From Rhodospirillaceae bacterium (GTDB lineage: Bacteria; Pseudomonadota; Alphaproteobacteria; CACIAM-22H2), in the NCBI GenBank assembly GCA_022843945.1, contig JALHMR010000003.1, positions 186,001-250,000 of the forward strand: 64,000 nt of DNA, read 5' to 3'. This document shows positions 60,850 through 64,000 of this stretch, one piece after another. Under the pieces are notes generated by a model. That model was not told the origin of the DNA and searched no databases. It was given only the letters and a program-made list of their open reading frames with translations. Made by a program: the position numbers and the translations under genes. Numbering within the stretch: the stretch's first letter is position 1; each line of letters starts with the position of its first letter.

Positions 60850-62396
60850 CAGTAGACGTCGCGCTGGTAGCGACCATCGCGTGTCAGGGCCGCGACGTAG
60901 GCTTTGGCCTCGGCCGCCGAGCGGCCTGACTGCGCGGTCACGATCCCGTGCAGCGCCTGATCGACGTCGCGGGCCATGCGCTTGGCATCGCCGCAGACGT
61001 AGAGATGGGCTCCCTGCTCCAGCCACGCCCACAGCTCCGCCGCGTTCTCCCGCATGCGATGCTGGACATAGACCTTTTCCCCCTGATCGCGCGAGAAAGC
61101 TGTTTCGAGACGAGCGTGGCCGTCGCGCTGCCAGGCATCCAGCTCGTCGCGATAGAGAAAATCGTGATCGCGGCGCTGATCGCCGAAGAACAGCCAGTTG
61201 CGGCCAGTGGCGCCGATGGCGCGCCGTTCCTCGAGGAAGGCACGGAACGGTGCGATGCCGGTGCCCGGGCCGATCATGATGATCGGGCGCGACGTGTCCG
61301 CAGGCAGGCGAAACCCATGTGCGACCTGAACGAAGATGGGAACGTCCCCACCGGCCAGGGCTCTCTCTGCCAGAAAAGTCGAGGCCACGCCCTTACGCTG
61401 CCGGCCGTTCCGTTCGTAGCGCACGACGCCGACCGTCAGATGGACCTCCTCGGGATGCGCCTTGGGCGAGGACGCAATCGAATAGAGGCGGGGCTGCAGC
61501 CGGTCGAGAGCCCGCACGAGGTCAGGCGCGGACGGCCGAGCCGATGGAAACGTCAGGAGAAGATCGAGCAGGTCAGGATCGAGTGGAACATGCGCCTCGC
61601 CGGCGGCCAGGGCCCGCAGGTTGCGCGCCTCGTCGGCACTACGAGCGCAAGCGGCGAGCAGCTCGATCGCCGCGTCGCTGGGCCGTGCAACATCGTAGAA
61701 ACCCACCAGCGCGTCCTGAAGAGAGCGCACAACGCCGTCCGGACAGGTCACCGGCAGCTCCGCCGAGGCCTGCAACTGGCCGCGAATAGCCTTGACCAGG
61801 TCCGGGCAGTTGCTGGCCTGCACGCCGAAGCTGTCGCCGACCTCGTAGCTCAGCCGACTGCCATTGAGATGGAACACCACATGGCGGGTGTCCTTCTCCG
61901 AGATCTCGCTGTTGAGGCGATGTTCAGCCACGAAGCGGCCGGGCGCCAGCGCCCGGAGCGGTGCCGCCGGCACCGGAGCAGCCGCGGCGGGGGCGGCAGC
62001 CACACCGCTCTGCTCCATCAGCCGCTTGAGGGCACGCGAGGTTTCCTTGCCGCCGGGAACGCAGAGCGAAAGCTTGCTCTCAGCGCCACCGGCCAGCGCC
62101 TCGGCGTAGGTCTGGCAGAGATAGCCGCATTGGCCGCAATCCAGCTGGGCCATCGCCGCCATCAGTCGGCGCGCCGGCGGCCGGCCGTCGGCCAGCCCCA
62201 GCCGCTCCTCGAGGCTCAGAGCCGGGTCGTGCCAGGGGAAATCTTCGGGTTCGGCTGTCGCCGCATGCGACGCGGCGCCGCCGGCCTGCGCCACGGCCGC
62301 ATCGGCACCCAGCAAACCGGCGAAGAAGCCGTTGAGCCAGGCCCGCTGCTCAGGCGAGAAAGGCGCGCTCTCGGGCAGGAATGGGATGGTGGTCAC
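60849..62396 (-). CDS. Fe-S/FAD/NAD(P)H reductase, CysJ-like without flavodoxin domain
   Basis: 515 aa from GTG 62396-62394. An Fe-S domain near residues 85-112 ([17 protein letters not shown], then LCVPGG) replaces the FMN domain of CysJ. The rest is an FNR-type module: RLYSIASSP (FAD), [21 protein letters not shown] (NADP), [13 protein letters not shown] and the aromatic C-terminus. Annotated in many alphaproteobacteria as sulfite reductase subunit alpha, but placed between nirA and nasA here, so it likely feeds electrons to nitrate or nitrite reduction. Confidence 0.88.
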   Translation of the reverse strand: MTTIPFLPESAPFSPEQRAWLNGFFAGLLGADAAVAQAGGAASHAATAEPEDFPWHDPALSLEERLGLADGRPPARRLMAAMAQLDCGQCGYLCQTYAEALAGGAESKLSLCVPGGKETSRALKRLMEQSGVAAAPAAAAPVPAAPLRALAPGRFVAEHRLNSEISEKDTRHVVFHLNGSRLSYEVGDSFGVQASNCPDLVKAIRGQLQASAELPVTCPDGVVRSLQDALVGFYDVARPSDAAIELLAACARSADEARNLRALAAGEAHVPLDPDLLDLLLTFPSARPSAPDLVRALDRLQPRLYSIASSPKAHPEEVHLTVGVVRYERNGRQRKGVASTFLAERALAGGDVPIFVQVAHGFRLPADTSRPIIMIGPGTGIAPFRAFLEERRAIGATGRNWLFFGDQRRDHDFLYRDELDAWQRDGHARLETAFSRDQGEKVYVQHRMRENAAELWAWLEQGAHLYVCGDAKRMARDVDQALHGIVTAQSGRSAAEAKAYVAALTRDGRYQRDVY

Positions 62397-64000
62397 GAAG
62401 GCATAACCGCGCAGAGCGCGCGCAGAGCATCGATTTCATGCCGGTTGGCGAAGCTGTAGAAGCTTTCGTCGGCCAGGCGGTACGTCAGGTAGGCCCGCAG
62501 CAGGCTCTCCACGCGTGCCGGCACCTCGCTGAACGGCACCGAGCTCCAGACTTCGCGGGCGATCTTCTGCTCCGTGCCGGCGCCGCCGCCGATATAGAGG
62601 TGATAGCCCTCGACCGTCTCCTCACCTTTCTCAACCTTGGCGCCTAACAGGCCAATGTCGCCGACATAGTGCTGGGCGCAGGAATGGTGGCAGCCGGTCA
62701 GGTGGATGTTCACCGGCTGGTCGAGCGGCACGCGCGCCTCAAGATAGTCGGCGAGGATAAGAGCCTGCCCCTTGGTGTTGCTCGCCGCGAACTTGCAACC
62801 CGTGTTGCCGGTGCAGGCGATCAGCCCACCGCGGATGTTGTTCGCCGAATGACCGAGGCCCAGTGCCGTAAGGGCCGCCTTCGCCTCTTCCACCCGCGCC
62901 TGCGGGATATCGGAGATCATCAGGTTTTGCCAAACCGTCAGGCGGATCGTGCCGCTACCCAGCGTTTCGGCGATACGAGCCAGGCCGCGCATCTGCTCCA
63001 CGGTCAGGCGCCCGACCGGCAGGGCGACGCCGATATAGACCAGCCCTTCCTGGCGCTGCGGATGGATGCCGAGATGGCCGTGCTTCTCGATGGCGGCGCG
63101 TGGCTTGCAGGCGCTCAAGGGGACACGGCGCAGCGGGAACGACAAATGCTTCTGGGTCTCCTCCAGGTACTTGTCGAAACCCCAGCGGTCGAGCACGTAT
63201 TTCAGGCGAGCCTTCTTGCGGTCCGTGCGGTCCCCGTTGTCGGTGAACACGCGCACGATCGCCGTGGCCACCGCCACGCATTCGTCCGGCCCGACGACCA
63301 CGCCCGTGTCCCGGGCGAAGTCGCCGTGGCCGGTGATACCGCCGAGCTGCAGGCGAAAATAGACGCCGGGCTCCACGCCAGCCCCCTCGCCCACTTCCAC
63401 GGCGGCAAAGCCGATGTCGTTGGTGTCTTCAAGGACGGCGACGCGCCCACCGCCGTCGAAGGCGATGTTGAACTTGCGCGGCAGCCCGTACATCTCGCGG
63501 TGATTGAGGATGTGATGGTGCAGCGCGCGCGCCAGCGGCCTTGTGTCGATGATCTCCTGCGGATCGATCCCGGCGGCGGGGCTGCCGGTGATATTGCGGA
63601 TATTGTCAGCCCCCGAGCCGCGCGAGGTGAGCCCCAGATCCTGCAGGCCCATGAGCACGTTGGGCGCGTGGGCGGCGCCGATCTCACGGATCTGCAGATT
63701 GGCGCGCGTGGTCACGTCGGCGTAACCACCACCATAGGCGGCCGCCAGATCGGCGATACCGCGGAACTGCGCCGCGGTCAGGATGCCGCCGGGCATGCGC
63801 AGCCGGCACATATAGGAATTCTGCGCGGGTGCTACGTAGAACAGCCCGTGATACTTGGTCAGAAAGACGTCAGTGCCCTTGGGGAAGCGCTCGGCGGCGG
63901 CGTTGGCCGCGATCTCGTCCCACATGTCGAAGGGGTTCTTGGCGCGCTTGGCCTGTTCCTCGGCCACGAGCTTGCCGCCTTCCGCGACCGTGCGATCCTG
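62393..64000 (-). CDS. nirA: Ferredoxin-type nitrite/sulfite reductase, partial at N-terminus
   Basis: At least 535 codons are visible; reading leftward, the frame stays open to base 64000 (upstream residues [16 protein letters not shown]), so the true start lies outside. A sirohaem/[4Fe-4S] enzyme: cysteines in [18 protein letters not shown] and [20 protein letters not shown] ligate the cluster. Together with nasA this indicates nitrite reduction to ammonium; sulfite reductases share the fold, so the assignment leans on context. Its stop overlaps the next gene by four bases (GTGA). Confidence 0.88.
   Translation of the reverse strand, partial: QDRTVAEGGKLVAEEQAKRAKNPFDMWDEIAANAAAERFPKGTDVFLTKYHGLFYVAPAQNSYMCRLRMPGGILTAAQFRGIADLAAAYGGGYADVTTRANLQIREIGAAHAPNVLMGLQDLGLTSRGSGADNIRNITGSPAAGIDPQEIIDTRPLARALHHHILNHREMYGLPRKFNIAFDGGGRVAVLEDTNDIGFAAVEVGEGAGVEPGVYFRLQLGGITGHGDFARDTGVVVGPDECVAVATAIVRVFTDNGDRTDRKKARLKYVLDRWGFDKYLEETQKHLSFPLRRVPLSACKPRAAIEKHGHLGIHPQRQEGLVYIGVALPVGRLTVEQMRGLARIAETLGSGTIRLTVWQNLMISDIPQARVEEAKAALTALGLGHSANNIRGGLIACTGNTGCKFAASNTKGQALILADYLEARVPLDQPVNIHLTGCHHSCAQHYVGDIGLLGAKVEKGEETVEGYHLYIGGGAGTEQKIAREVWSSVPFSEVPARVESLLRAYLTYRLADESFYSFANRHEIDALRALCAVMPS

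Noticed and set aside
60948..62459. Rightward 503-codon frame opposite the Fe-S/FAD reductase
   Set aside because: Shadow frame; all cofactor motifs are on the other strand.

Overview
The window is about 65% GC, densely packed, and rich in ATGA, TGATG and GTGA start/stop overlaps. The gene order trmN6-like, S49 peptidase, small membrane zinc-ribbon protein, glyQ, glyS, ppdK, HIT, with separate glycyl-tRNA synthetase subunits, fits an alphaproteobacterium. A nasA/nirA assimilation operon and a MHYT sensor kinase agree with a free-living, nutritionally flexible soil or water organism. I cannot place it to genus.

Layout. (1) 1-3427: four glycosyltransferase genes in one leftward operon, probably for a surface polysaccharide or LPS core. 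(2) 3512-18619: mainly housekeeping genes: ygfZ; an alkaline-phosphatase-like membrane enzyme with a small exported YLDPGTGS protein and a divergent methyltransferase; then the leftward HIT/ppdK/glyS/glyQ/zinc-ribbon/S49/trmN6/DUF2007 operon; ispB; a 204-bp inverted-repeat element; and a class II aldolase. (3) tRNA-Pro(CGG) at 18761-18837 with its own sigma70-type promoter. Its 3' end plus flank recurs, degenerate, at 38380-38418, so 18.85-38.38 kb is a candidate integrated island. (4) Inside that interval is an arabinoside-use cassette: GH51 arabinofuranosidase, oligosaccharide/peptide-type ABC transporter, ArsR-type regulator, SMP-30 lactonase and a sugar-dehydrogenase-like SDR. It is followed by a phosphatase/CDP-alcohol transferase/FkbM trio, then a compact unassigned cluster at 32.5-37.7 kb: GTP cyclohydrolase II, RibD-type reductase, BchC-like dehydrogenase, a pterin-synthase homologue lacking catalytic residues, GT4 and a methyltransferase. 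A cytochrome b561 closes the interval.

(5) 38512-52345: thirteen genes on one strand in a probable single operon: GntR regulator, five-component branched-chain-type ABC importer, LeuC/LeuD-type hydratase, PEP-mutase/isocitrate-lyase-family lyase, HyuB, HyuA, a Cys-less isochorismatase-fold protein and an FAD oxidoreductase. The set reads as uptake, ring opening, hydration and C-C cleavage of a cyclic imide or substituted succinate/maleate. (6) 53099-57557: a MHYT-PAS hybrid histidine kinase with an overlapping receiver-kinase partner. (7) 57611 to the end: assimilatory nitrate operon nirA (cut by the window end), Fe-S/FAD reductase, nasA and a siroheme dehydrogenase.

The two strongest candidates for undescribed systems are the GTP-derived pyrimidine/pterin-type cluster at 32.5-37.7 kb and the catabolic operon at 38.5-52.3 kb. 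Their substrates and products are inferred from family membership, not demonstrated.
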